Positions 1 to 12,200 of a stretch of 64,000 nucleotides of DNA are shown piece by piece; within the stretch, counting starts at the first letter, position 1, and the number at the start of each line of letters is the position of its first letter. The stretch spans positions 35,811,239 through 35,875,238 of the forward strand of contig CM055110.1 of NCBI GenBank assembly GCA_029204225.1, in the 5' to 3' direction. The position numbers and the translations under genes were made by a program. The notes beneath the pieces are model-generated. The model was not told the origin of the DNA, searched no databases, and saw only the letters and a program-made list of their open reading frames with translations. Source of the DNA: Diphasiastrum complanatum (lineage: Eukaryota; Streptophyta; Lycopodiopsida; Lycopodiales; Lycopodiaceae).

Positions 1-893
1 TTTGACAACCATCGAGCGGTAGATATGCTCAATAGGGTTCGAGGGATAGAAGTGCGTGACTCAGGTTCTATTTGAAGAATGACAAGTTCAAAGAAGCTTG
101 ATTCTGACTAGATATACAGATACAACAAGATTTTCACAGAAAGTTGCTCGCACGTCAAGATTTGTCCCTCAAAAAGAAGGAACATGCGGCCAGCAGGTGC
201 TTTAAAACCTTTTTTTTTTTTTAATTAAAAAAAAAACGGGAACGTTCAGTATGTTCTGAGCCAAAAGGGTCGGAACGGGTTTCTAAGATGATATGTCATC
301 CTCCAAAGTACCTGAACAATTTGGCCATCATTCTGAAAATTTTAGAAAAAGCATAAAGACGCTCTATATTGCACACTTCATGTGGATGACATATGACGTT
401 CTTCACCTATCATGTAGGCATGCAAGCCACAAAAGCATGAGTAAGTCCCTTCTTGGGCATAAGTTCATGGCATACAATATTGGATATTGGATTGGAGGCG
501 AGAATGAGAAACCAGAGAAGCCTGAGAGGTCATCATTTGATGGGCTTGACTAAAATATTTCTTGAACCCACCATTTGACATCCATAGAGAAACACTAGGC
601 AGGCTCACAAACGGTAAAGTAGCAAGACTGCATCTTCAATCAATTATGCAGATTTGCGGATGTCCTCAAAGTCTTTAGGTATTTCTGCCATAACTTGCAC
701 TTCAATAAGAAACACAACGCACATACTCATATCAACATATAGAAACTAGAGAAGAATGTTCCTTGTGTGTCAAGGACAAATAACGCATTGTGATTTTTAC
801 AATCATCATTTGGAATTTTAGGATATTGTGTTTCGTTGTTAACAATTTTAGATGATGTCACCTAACTTGATAGAGATTATTTGTGTTTTTCAG
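1..893. other. upstream PMK intron sequence, no exon recognised
   Basis: This stretch lies immediately 5' of the first recognisable phosphomevalonate kinase exon and ends in a polypyrimidine tract and CAG acceptor at 891-893. It is therefore most likely intron. It holds a poly(T)/poly(A) stretch near 210-235 and a short open frame at 293-553 that resembles nothing I know. The earlier PMK exons, including the ATP-binding motif, are not visible here and must lie to the left. Confidence 0.5.
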
Positions 894-3800
894 GCAAGTG
901 GAAGCTATACATTATCAGCTGAGGCAATAAAGATTCTTTTAGATGAAGATTGGGATTGCGAGAGACAAGACTACAGCCTTCCATCATCTCTATTCTTGGT
1001 ACAAATGCATGTGGTTTTTGAAATTGTATATATCTTAATGAAAAGGTCTCTGGCTATTGACATTTAAACTTTTTCAGAACACAATTACTTGCTAAAGACT
1101 ATATGCTGCTTAACATCTGTAAACATCAGTCCATCTTATGGTAGGGATTTGGTCCAAATGCTTTGATTTGTGATGTAATACTCTTGCAAGCTTGAACTGT
1201 TGGTGTCCATGTCACATGACACCAACGGTCACTGCTAACCTGTCTTCAGTCACATGGCATATTGCGAATGTATTTGTCATGTTTCTAGAATGCGTAGGAT
1301 TAGCAAAAGTCTTCTTGGCATGCCACGTTAAGTAGCTGTGTATACGTAGATGTGAATACGAAGAATATCATACAAGCTAGGTGTGAATACGATAGTCATC
1401 ATATTGCACATTATATGAAATCTTGGCATGACACTAGCATGCGGATATATGTACATGCTTCATGAGGCTATGATCACGCTTTTGGTAATCAAGAGATCGC
1501 TTTTTGTATGTGTGTGTGATTTTGCTTTATGATTGATTAATCGAGTGCTTGTAGATTCTATCTTTCATGCTGTCATCTTCCTCGCTGTGTTTCATTCTAA
1601 CAATGGTTATGGGCTCACGTACGTAAAGGAAGAATCCCAGGATCGCATGCTATCTTGGATAGAACAGTATCAGAGCAATATCGATTGCTGATTTTACTTT
1701 TTGCTGACACGAGTGAACTCGTGCGATCGGTCAATCTGCATAAAGTGACAATCGTTTGAAGCTCCTACAAATCGGAGGAGATGGCACTAGAAGCGTCGAC
1801 GGAGAGCAAGATGATTGATCGGTTAGAGGCTGACAATTACAGCTCGTGGAGTTGGAAAATGAAAATCTTGCCGAAAGACAAGGGATTATGGGGCGTCATA
1901 TCAGGCGAGGAGACTCCTGAACTGGATCAAGAGGGCCGGGTGAAGAACGCACAACAGGCCAAATTGATCGCTGCGAAGGGTCGAAGGAACACATGATATT
2001 GTGCCTGAGCTGAGGTGAGACCGCGATCTCATTAGTAAGAGATCAGGAGACAGCAAAGGGGGTATGGGATGCGCTTCATGGCAGCTTTCAAGCTAAAGGT
2101 TTCTCAAGTATTCTGATGTTGCAAAGGCAGCTGACGAACACCAAGATGAGTGAGGGTGATTCGATGAGGGACCATGTGGAGAAGATCAAGGACATTGGAA
2201 CACAGCTAATAGCGGCCGGTGCAGTGGTTGACAAGCAACAACTTATATACAATATGATCACCAGTCTCCCATCCAGCTATGATCCGCTGGTCATGATGCT
2301 CGATGGGTTTGAGGATAAACTGGACATGGAGTTTATCACTCGGAGGCTCATTCAGGAAGAAAGTAGGCGGAAGGTCAATCCAGCACAGGATGAAATGGCA
2401 CTCTTGAGTGGCTTCAAGAAGATGGGGATCAAGAATCAAAGACCCAATACGGAAGGTGGGCAATCGAGTCAGCAAGAGAAGGACTTCAATAAGAAAAGAT
2501 TGCCATGGACATCTGACAAGAAGTGTTACTACTGTGATCGGCCAGGGCACTTCGCTCGTGAATGCAACAAAAAGAAAGCTAACATGCAGAGGAGGAGTCC
2601 AGATCAAGCCAACCTAGCTGATGAAGTGCAGGAGACCACAGATGCATTCGCTATGATGGCTAAGGAGAATTGGAACACCCTGGAACTATTAGACACACAG
2701 TCATACGATGCATCATCTGATTCTAAAGAGGTCATCGACGTAAAGTTGAAAGCAAAGAGACAGATCGTTGACGCGGACCCTAACTGGAATCTTGATTCTA
2801 CAGCTACGTCCCATATGACAAACAATTGTGATGCCTTCATCACCTATCAAATGCTCAGCGGTAAGGAGATCATGATGGGGGACAAAGGTGTGATTGATGC
2901 GGTAGGGAGAGGCTCCGTTCGCATATGGCTTGGGCAAGATAGGAGTATGAACATGTGTGACGTGCTACATGTTCCTAATTTGGCCAAGAACCTGCTGTCG
3001 GTAGCCAGACTTACAGATACTGGATATCATGTGCTGTTCGAAAAAGAAGGGTGTATCATTCAGTCGGATGACGGACCAACATTGGATTCAGGACAGGAGG
3101 TTTGTATCAGCTACAAGGAGGAGCTGACGAAAGATCTATGGCGTGTCTGACGGTTGACTCCAACAAAACCAACAATCTTTGGCATAGGCGGATGGGGCAT
3201 CTAGGATGCAAGAGTCTTCAGACCTTGGCAAATGACGAGATGTTGAGGGGGTTCGATTACGATGTCAAGGAGGGGATAGACAAATGTGATGTGTGCATTT
3301 TTGGAAAGCAGCATAGGGAACGTTTTCCAGAGATACATCCAACAAGATCCACCGAAGTACTTGAGTTGATTCACATGGACATCTGTGGACCAATGGAGGT
3401 GCCATCTATCGGTGGATCTAGGTACTTCGTCACATACACAGACAACTACACGAGGAGGACTCGGATTTGAACCTTGAAGCAAAAATCTCAGGCGCTTGAA
3501 AGTTTCAAGGCATTCAAGAGCATAGCTGAGAGTGAAACCAACAAGAAAGTCAAGAAGCTCAGAAGTGACAATGGGAGAGAATTCAAGAACAAAGAATTCG
3601 ATGAATTCTGTCTAAAGAATGGTATCTTGAGAGAATTCACTGTACCATACACTCCTGAACAGAATGGCCTGGCGGAAAGAAAAAACAAAACACTGATGGA
3701 AATGACGCGTTGCATGTTGCAGGAGAATGATCTACCTAAGTATCTATGGGCAGAAGCTGTGGCAACTGCATGTCACATAATCAACAGATCTCCAATGAAG

Positions 3801-6800
3801 GCCCTGGCAGGAAAAACCCCTCACGAGATGTGATACGGACATAAGCCAAGAGTAGATCACTTCAGGGTGTTTGGCTGCACTGCATACGTACACATTCCCA
3901 AAGAAAAACGGAAGAAACTTGATCCCAAATCCAACAAATGCTTGTTTGTAGGATATCCGGAAGGGACTAAAGGATATAAGCTTTTTGATCCCGTTACAAA
4001 AAAGTTCATCAATGCCAGGGATGTTGTGTTTCCGGGAAGCTCGAGAGAGGGGAGATTGGAATGAGTGGCTCCATGCGATGACAGAGGAAATGGAGTCGAT
4101 CAAGAAGAACAATGCGTGGAATCTGGTACACATACCAGAAGGTAGGAGGGAAATTGGCTGCAGGTGGATTTATAAGTTAAAATATGATGCAGAGGGCAAT
4201 GTGGAGAGATATAAGGCACGGATAGTAGCCAAAGGATGCTCGTAGACAGAAGGCGTGGACTTTGATGAAACATTTACCCCAGTTGCTAGAATCGGATCGA
4301 TTAGGATAATTCTTGCATGGGCAGCGGCCAATGACATGGAGATCTATCAGCTTGACGTCAAGACTGCATTCCTTAACGGGACACTAAGTGAGGACGTGTA
4401 TATGAAACAACCAGAGGGATTTGAAGAAGGGTCGGGCATGGTCTGCAAACTCAACAAAGCCCTATTTGGATTAAAGCAATCATCCAGGGTCTGGTATGAA
4501 CGGATTGAAATATACCTTCGTGAGCGAAATTTCAAGAAATGCAACTCAGATTAGAGCATATTCGTCAAAAGATCTCATTTGGAAATCACTGTTATAGCAC
4601 TTTATGTGGACGATATAATTCTGATTGGCGACAACATTTCAAGGCTGGAGTCATGTAAGACAGAATTGAAGATTGAGTTTGAAATCAAGGATATGGGGCA
4701 GCTGCATTATTGCCTAGGAATTCAAGTTGAAAGAGATAGAATCAGAAAGTCTATCCACCTAAGGCAGGAAAGGTACATCAATAATATGCTCAAAAGATTT
4801 GGGATGGAAAATTGCAATCCTATTGGAACTCCACAAGAACAGGGAATAAGATTGAGCAAGGAGATGTCACCACAAACTGAGTCTGACAGAGCAGAAATGA
4901 ACCGATATCCATATAGAAGCCTAGTGGGATCATTGATGTATGCCATGGTATGCACTAGGCCAGATATAGCCACGACAAGTGGATCACTCAGCAGGTATCT
5001 GGAAAACCTAGGCATCGATCATTGGCAAGCAGCCAAAAGAGTTCGGAAGTACTTAAAGGGAACCATTGAACTTGGGTTGGAATACAGATTTCCTTTTGAA
5101 AACGTTGAGGGGTTTGTCGACTCTGACTGGGCAGGTGACACAGATGACAGGAAATCTACTTGTGGGTTCGTCTTCATGATGGGCGGAGGAGCTGTAAGCT
5201 GGGCAAGCAACAAGCAAAAACCTGTGGCTCTCTCCTCAACGGAAGCGGAATTAATGGGGATATGTCATGGCGCTAGGGAGTATGTTTGGATCAAGAGTCT
5301 ATGCCACGAGATAGGCATCTCAACAAAAGGAATGAAGATCTTCAACGACAACCAGGGCAACATCTTCATATGTAGGAATGGAGGTCTGCATAAACGAAGC
5401 AAACACATTGACATCCAGCACCACTTTGTCAAAGATTTGGTACAAAGCCAAAAGATGGTGCTGGAGTTCTGTCCCACCAAAGTGATGACTGCTGACATAA
5501 TGACCAAGCCTCTATCGAAGGATAGATTTGTATGCTTGAGAAATGCCATGGGAATGAAGAGCATTATTAGAGAAGACGGATAGCATTGAGATGGGGATTG
5601 TTGGTGTCCATGTCACATGACACCAACAGTCACTGCTAACCGTCTTCATTTGTCATGTTTCTAGAATGTGTAGGATTAGCAAAAGTTTTCTTGGCATGCT
5701 TGATGCCACGTTAAGTAGATGTGAATACGAAGAATATCATACAAGCTAGGTGTGAATACGATAGTCATCATATTGCACATTATATGAAATCTTGGCATGA
5801 CACTAGCATGCGGATATATGTACATGCTTTGTGAGGCTATGATCACGCTTTTGGTAATCAAGAGTTCGCTTTTTGTATGTGTGTGTGATTTTGCTTTATG
5901 ATTGATTAATCGAGTGCTTGTAGATTCTGTCTTTCATGCTGTCATCTTCCTCGCTATGTTTCATTCTAACATGAACTTTTATGAAAGATCCTCAAAGGGT
6001 TCGTAAAATGCTTTCGATAGTAGTATATGACCATGATTGAAAGCCATAATAATGAACATCTCTCATTAACATAGTTTCATTTTGATTTTTGGAAAAGCTG
6101 ATGGATGTACCACATGGTTGATCTCGTTTGAATAAGTGTAAATTATTTTGATGTGACACTTTTCGAATTTGTATGCAAGGAAATAAAGTTTATAGGTTTT
6201 TTATGCAATCTAGTTCTTTGTAACTCTTCATCTTAAGGTCCATGCTGATAGTCTAAATGTTTTGTCTTTTCATGCCATTCTAATCTTTCTATTCCTAAAC
6301 TGTCTCTTGCTGCTTAACATTGAGGCCATCTATGGGCCCTACATTGAGCACCAGGTCTTGGACATATCATCTATGAGTATTTTTCAGTGGACCGTGTGAT
6401 GAGTCCTGTTGGGCCTTCTTAGCAGTCAAACAAGGTCTCTTAGTCTTATTAGTAGTGACTTGGAATGTGGATAAGCTTGTGCAGTCTTATCAAACTCAAA
6501 TGATAGCTGATTAAGTGTGGTTCCTAAGGGCCCAAATAAGTAAAGTCTCTGTTCATAAGTCTTTTAGCATCAGGACGAAAGTGTTGAAAATGTGCCTCCT
6601 GCAGCCAACATTAAGCTAAGTGACCTTCTGAGGTCTCACTATCTGGGCACTGCTAATGCATTACACCCGTTATCTGACAATGCTTGGCTTACTGGCTCAC
6701 TGGCAACAGCTAAAGTTAACAGCTGGTGGGGCCTCAGTTATCTCAGTTCATACTTGAGTATTGCTAATGGGTTGGTGGGACAGGCCCTAAGCTCCTTATA

Positions 6801-9229
6801 TGTCACTACACTGGTCGGGATTCGAGCCTGCACCTTTCTGGTGGCAGTCAACAACGTCACCCATACGCCCCACTGTGATGGACAAAATTGTAGTTTTGAA
6901 TTGTTGTCAAAAACAGATTGAATTGACTTGTGGTCTTATAACAAACAGTGTTTGCAATCTTTCTAGTGAACTCTAACATAGTTAAGTGTGAAACTGCCTT
7001 GCAGATCTTAGGGGAGCCAGGATTTGGTGGATCCCATACGCCTTCAATGGTTGGTGCAGTGCAAAAGTGGCGCAAAAAAGAAGCCGAGAGTGCGGACATC
7101 ATCTGGAAAAAACTATCTTTTGCCAACATAGGGGTGGAGGAAGGTTTTCGAGACTTGAAAGATCTCTCTCTCAAACACAAGGATGACTACGAAGATGTAT
7201 TGGAAGATTGCAGAAGTGAGGCAGTTGATCAGGTAAGCTAGAGGTTTCCCAATGGCAAATCTTCTTCAATTCTTGCACGACTCATGCACATTACATTACT
7301 AGCTGAAAAACTTGAGACAGTGTGCATGAAAGTTGCAATTCTAAGCACTTTTACTTCATTATCTAAGCCGAAACTAAGGAGTTTGGCTTGACCAGGAGGA
7401 AGTTTTTTCCTTTCAGTAAGGCGTGCAGAAATGATTTCAGTTCATTTCCACAGGTCTTTACCCAGGGGCAATCAGCCTTTGCTCATTTAGGCAGGGCTTT
7501 TTCTCTCCTTTGTACAGGAAAGTGCATGCGTAAAGCAATAAAATTTTCTATTGAAAAGAAAAAGGAAAAAAGTACGGCCCTTTCTGCAGGAAAGCCGGTG
7601 CGTTAACCACTGGAATGTTTTGTTGGAAAAAAGCCAAAAAAAAAATCAGTCTCAAGTGTTCTTTCTTCATGCCCAGTAAAGCTGCGCCTGGGGATTGTTC
7701 TCCACGCTGTCGGGTTCCACCCTTGTGCCTCGAAGGTCCACTGGTGCAACTTCACCCTACAATTTTAAGTCTAGCTCTCTGTTGAGTGGACCATGGATGG
7801 GAGCTATTTTTCAATGCATGCATTATGCAGCGATGCATAGCTGATCAGCTAAACTATGTTTAGCTTAGTACTTCCCTTTTTGCTGGCTGAAGGACAATTT
7901 AGATTTATTTAGAAAAAGTTCAAAAAGTATTATTTAATTGCCTCAGTTGCAGTGTTGAAGTAACATGATTCGCATTGGCGGTCCACATGAATTTGGTTAG
8001 GGAAAGCACACAATTAGGAGACCATTATGTCCCATACATTCCCCAGTCTTTTGTCTTTGCAAATAGATTATCAGTCAGCTTAATTTTCAGAACTCACTAG
8101 CTTCACATGTCTAATTTGCTTACAAGCTTTGGCACATGGAAATTTGAAGCGTTTTTTGCAGTGGCAGGGATTGATCAGAGAGTCTGATATTCGAGGGAAG
8201 ATTGTTTTAGCACTCTTGAAGACAAGGCAGGCATTTGAGGAAGTTCGGTGTCTCCTAAGAGAAATGGGAGAAGCTGCTGGAGTACCTGTGAGTAGACGTG
8301 CTTCTTAGTTGTTGTCATGAATGTAATGCATTGCAGTTGTCCGTTGACGAGGGTTTTAGGAGGGGGGGAAGTTTGATAGGATTGTTTCTGCTTCCTCTTC
8401 TGGATGCTTATGCTCAGGCTATGCTTGAAACTTGTCATTCTCACTCATCGTATATGTGTAGAACTGTGGTGTAAGAAAGGACACTTTGAATTGTACTAGT
8501 TCATTCCAAATGCTGTTCAGTATGGAATGTGGGGACTTAGTCCGTGTTCTACAAGGAGAACCTTTTAGTCTTCTGTTGAAAAATTCAAAATAAAAAAATA
8601 ATCATTTTGTTTCACTCCACACGTACGGAATGGAATTTACTCACCTAACATTGTACCAGATGGGGTATGCATACCTTCCCATACCTTCCTTAGTTTTTGC
8701 TGAAATTTTTTTGAAAGTCAATCTATTTAATTATGTTCCATAAGTATGGAATGGAAGACAACCCAAAATTGTATCAAACAGGTATGCATACTTTCCCCAT
8801 GTTCCGTGCGGAGCACTTTGAGAAAAAATTTAAAGATATTGATATGGTTATATTGTTCCATACAAATGGAATGAAACGTACAACCCAAATTTGTGCGGAA
8901 CAGGTATGTATGAGCATATGCTAAGGTAGTAGCTGTTCACTAAGCCTAAATTTTGTCTGCAGATTGAGCCACCATCACAAAGAGCACTTCTTGACGAAAC
9001 TATGAACATAAGAGGCGTATTGTTTGCGGGGGTGCCCGGTGCGGGTGGCTTTGATGCAGTTTTTGCTGTAGTGATTGGAGCTTCCACAAGGGATATTGTT
9101 GAAAAAGAGTGGTGCAGTAGAGGAGTTATGACTCTTTGTGTCAAAGAAGATCCTCGAGGTGTACAGATTGAGGATAGCGATCCTCGTGATGTTGTTTCTT
9201 TACCTTTAAATTCCCTTACCCTAAACTAA
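894..9229 (+). CDS. PMK: phosphomevalonate kinase, C-terminal half (partial gene)
   Basis: Phosphomevalonate kinase is a GHMP kinase that phosphorylates mevalonate 5-phosphate with ATP in the mevalonate route to isopentenyl diphosphate. Four exons keep one frame through GT-AG introns: 894-998, 7005-7232, 8162-8287 and 8963-9229 (TAA). They encode 241 residues, about half of the roughly 500-residue plant enzyme. Visible family landmarks are LGEPGFGGSHTPSMVGAV at the start of exon 2, a REMGEAAGVP stretch ending exon 3, and GVPGAGGFDAVFA, the glycine-rich third GHMP motif, in the last exon, followed by EDPRG and SDPRD near the C terminus. All splice junctions are phase 0. The 6.0 kb first intron (999-7004) carries a complete copia element in the same orientation. 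No stop or frameshift is seen in the exons, so the 3' half looks functional. The start codon and N-terminal half are outside the window. Confidence 0.9.
1198..1602 (+). repeat. 5' LTR of copia element
   Basis: 405 bp, starting TG and ending CA. It matches the 3' LTR closely except for a segment of about 33 bp after the GTCTTCA at 1243-1249, which is absent from the 3' copy, a small length difference near 1320-1345, and scattered substitutions. Confidence 0.93.
1604..1676 (+). promoter_or_regulatory. putative primer-binding region (initiator Met tRNA)
   Basis: Directly after the 5' LTR, TGGTTATGGGCTCAC (1604-1618) is close to the complement of the anticodon arm of plant initiator tRNA-Met (one base missing, one changed). 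About 50 bases on, GTATCAGAGC (1667-1676) is complementary to the 3' acceptor end of the same tRNA, the usual plant copia primer site. The tRNA match is from memory. Which site primes is not known. Confidence 0.45.
1781..5583 (+). pseudogene. copia gag-pol polyprotein, disrupted
   Basis: Gag starts at an ATG (1781). It continues in another frame from about 1990, contains a stop near 2008, and reaches a CCHC zinc knuckle (CYYCDRPGHFARECN, about 2525-2570). Protease follows, with its active site read as DSTATSHMT instead of the usual DSGAT. Integrase has the HHCC finger (WHRRMGH...CDVC, 3178-3300) and the HMDICGP and SDNGREF motifs. Reverse transcriptase has DFDETFTPVAR, LDVKTAFLNG and YVDDI (4606-4620). 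RNase H has DSDWAGD and SSTEAEL. The reading frame is broken by a shift near 3100-3150, stops near 3468, 3831, 4243 and 4552, and a shortened integrase-RT linker near 4040-4060. The last segment (4579-5583) is a clean frame to the TAG. These are old or replication errors in a plant retrotransposon; none of the products would be complete. Confidence 0.93.
5599..5971 (+). repeat. 3' LTR of copia element
   Basis: 373 bp, TG...CA, preceded by the purine-rich primer GAGATGGGGAT (5588-5598). It is shorter than the 5' LTR because of the deletion described there. Confidence 0.93.
5977..7004 (+). other. PMK intron 3' part
   Basis: Intron sequence between the copia element and the acceptor GCAG at 7001-7004. 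It is AT-rich and without a recognisable gene. A short open frame at 6592-6921 lacks an ATG start and resembles nothing known. Confidence 0.6.
8614..8910. repeat. three diverged tandem units in last PMK intron
   Basis: The cores ACGGAATGG, TATGGAATGG and AAATGGAATG recur near 8635, 8745 and 8865 (spacing about 110-120 bp). Each is followed by an ACCTAA/ACCCAA...GTATGCAT or GTATGTAT segment. Each unit carries a small palindrome of the form TTCCATA-n-TATGGAA. The units are clearly related but diverged. Confidence 0.5.
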
Positions 9230-12200
9230 AAGAAAATAACTTTGTGGAAGGTTTAATCTATCTCAGGTATTGGGTTTTGGGAATAGAGAATAACAAGCTT
9301 TGGGACCATGCTACCTCTTGATCCTCTGATCTCTTAGCAAGCATGGTAATGCAGCACAGAAGAATGGAAATGGGATTCATTCAAATGTATAGCTTTTCTA
9401 AAAACAACTTATTTTCAACATTCATGGAGGCATTTCAGATTTGGCTTTAGATGAAACTTGGGGTGAAACAAAGTGATGCTCTTGCCTGTTCCCTTAGACA
9501 TGTATTGTTTTAAAGCAGGAATTCCCAAAAAGAGTGACATCTCAAACTGTTAAATTTGCTAGCTTGAAGATGCCAATTTCCAAAGAAGAGAATATTGATG
9601 CAAACAAAAAAGGATCACTGTCTATGATATTTTCCCTCTAGATTCATATGAATTTAGTTCACTATTACTATCAAGAGAAGATGCTTCTCATGATTTTCAT
9701 CTACGAGAAGTTCAATTGAATTCCCAATTTTGATTTCATTCCAATCTCCATGACAACATGACTTATTCTTGATCTTACATCTCCCATTTTTATCCCTTAT
9801 CTTTTCCAAGAAGATAATGTTGATAGAATGACATTAAGGGGGTGATCATTAGTAGCATCATCCATTCCCAATATTGTTGTTGTCCATTGAATTTTCTTTA
9901 GCAAATGATCTTAATCTATTTCTAGTAAGCTTAACTTTCGCTCATTAAAAAGGCTATTTGACAACTGCTGGTAAAAAGTCAACAATCTATTTAACTCTTT
10001 GAGTGTTGAGAAATAATCAAATAGATGTTGCTCATTGTGTTCTTTCAGCTCTTCCACCACATAGGAAAGAGGGCATTCAGTTGAAAGTAACACATAGCCT
10101 TAGTGCACATCAAGTAAAAATTTTGAACCTTATTTAGGCACCTAGGTGCTCGCACAACAATGTATAGCAAGCTCGTTGTTTCTTGAATTACATGATTATT
10201 AAAAAATTAATGTCATTTATTTACATGTCATTTTTTAGTGTTATTGCATGCTATAGAACTTCAAATCATGTGCGTGTTACATCTGGCTTAGTGGTGCTCC
10301 ATTGCACAAACAATGAATAGGCTTTTGTTTCCCCCTATGAGAATTGTTTTCAAACGCCAGTTGAATTGTTGCTCAAGCAAGTCGTGCATGCCACCTAAAG
10401 TATATAATAACTTCTATTCTGTTGAGAACTTTTCAAATCAATTACATACATTGATATGTGAGCACGGTATGGTTTTTGTTCTCAGGAGTTGTACCATCAC
10501 CAATTGCACACCAAACCCAAAAATTATACCAAGTAAAAAGGTAGGAGTAAAATTCACATCATAATGAATATTTGGGTAACTAGAGAAGATATTGGTAGTA
10601 AGATTATGACATCAACTAGATGCATTTAAGCGAAAGAAGTTTCATTTAGATATTTTGGAACCAATGCAAAAGGAGGACTCTATTGGTCCATGTCGTCAAT
10701 GACCACCAAAAACATTATAAAACACAATAGATATATTTTCTTGTGCTTTGACAATTTGAGTCATCATGTGTACTTGTAATGCTTGATTTGCATTTGCCGC
10801 AAAGAAAAAAGACCTTTAAATCCACATGAAAATTATGAAGAGGTTAACGCAAATTAACATCTACACCTTGTTAATCTCTCCTATAAATCTTTAAGAAGTA
10901 AGAGCAACTCAAGTGCAAAACATGCAAAATTCTTGTACGTTTTGAATATAAAGTTTGGTGAAGTTACTAGGAAGATAAGAATTACAAAAAAATTAAGAAG
11001 CTTCTTTACAAATAAATCATAAAATCAATCATCCAAATGATTGTTTCTAAAAGTTAGGCTGCATCTCAAAAAGGTAAAAATCTCAAACAATGCAAAACAT
11101 ATAAACAACAACAAATCTGTGATTTGAAGGCACTTGAAATTTGGCTAAAGAATCGATAAGCTCTTAGTGCCTAGCTCAACTTAGTCAAATGTGTCAAAAG
11201 CTTTGGAAGTAGCTGATTGTATGGACAAGAAAGTTGTCATGGCAAAAGAATGATTTTTTTTTTGTTTGGAAAAGCCAACTATATGTAGAGGCTTTTGCAA
11301 GGTAGAACTATGCATTCATAGCAATCAAGGTGATTTGACTAGGTTTCTTCATATCTACACTAAATTATGTAGCTCTAGTAGAGACAGTGAGCTCGAGGAG
11401 CTATTGTCACGCTTCAACATCTACCTTTATGATATAGTGAAAGATTGGTACTCTACGACAAGACTATAAATTGCTCTATAGGGATTATTTATGAGTCTCA
11501 AAACCAAATAATTTATGGAAGATCCCTTTCTACAACTTGATCTTATCATTATCAAGAACCAAAAATTCACGTGAGCAATATAAGCCAAATTAAATTAAGA
11601 GACTAAAAAAACTCAAGGATCAATGCAAATATGTAGTGTGTATAGTCTTTGTGTTATTTCATGGTTTGTGGTTAGACTACCATGACATATTCGATGACAC
11701 ATGAAGCATATCAATGGGTAAGAACCTTAAGTGAAGCTATATTGATGTTCCTAGAGAAGAAGATGGAAATGCATGAAGTGATTTTGAACTCCCTCATGAA
11801 ACATTAAAAAAGAACCATAAAAAAACGAATCAAAGATTATTTGAAGAAGCATCTACATCTTCTAGCACATCTAGAAATGATGGCTTTATGAAACAACAAG
11901 AAAGCTCCAACTACAACAACACGACATGATGGCCCTCCTAAAGCTAGAAATCCCACTTCAAAATCACCTCCACTTAGAAAATGGTGATGTTTGGTAGCTA
12001 GCCTCTCTTTTACTGATAGTTATAATTCTTACCCATGATAAATGATCAACAAGGTAGTGTTGCTCTCCTTTTCTAACAAAAACCTTGAATTGGAGCTCTT
12101 CTTGTGTGATCCCTTTTGGGTGGTACTTGAGCGGTTGGCTAAATATAGTAGAGCTTGATGTATATACCATGACTAAGACTTCTTGTTTTGTGCTTGTTAT

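Larger units (their letters stand above)
1198..5971 (+). mobile_element. Ty1/copia LTR retrotransposon, full length, degenerate
   Basis: The element is bounded by LTRs beginning TGTTGGTGTCC and ending TTCTAACA. It is flanked by a perfect 5-bp target-site duplication, TGAAC (1193-1197 and 5972-5976), which proves insertion as a unit. Internal order is gag, protease, integrase, reverse transcriptase, RNase H, the Ty1/copia order. At about 4.8 kb it is roughly the usual size. The coding region has several stops and frameshifts, so it is non-autonomous now. It lies in intron 999-7004 of the phosphomevalonate kinase gene, in the gene's sense orientation. Confidence 0.95.

Noticed and set aside
853-893. 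ATG at 852 as PMK exon start
   Set aside because: The segment 841-893 is a pyrimidine-rich intron end with CAG acceptor at 891-893, and only the part from 894 resembles the enzyme.
2206-2607. Minus-strand open frames within the copia element
   Set aside because: They are shadows of gag-pol on the plus strand.
6592-6921. 109-codon open frame in PMK intron
   Set aside because: No ATG start and no motif; lies inside an intron defined by the flanking exons.
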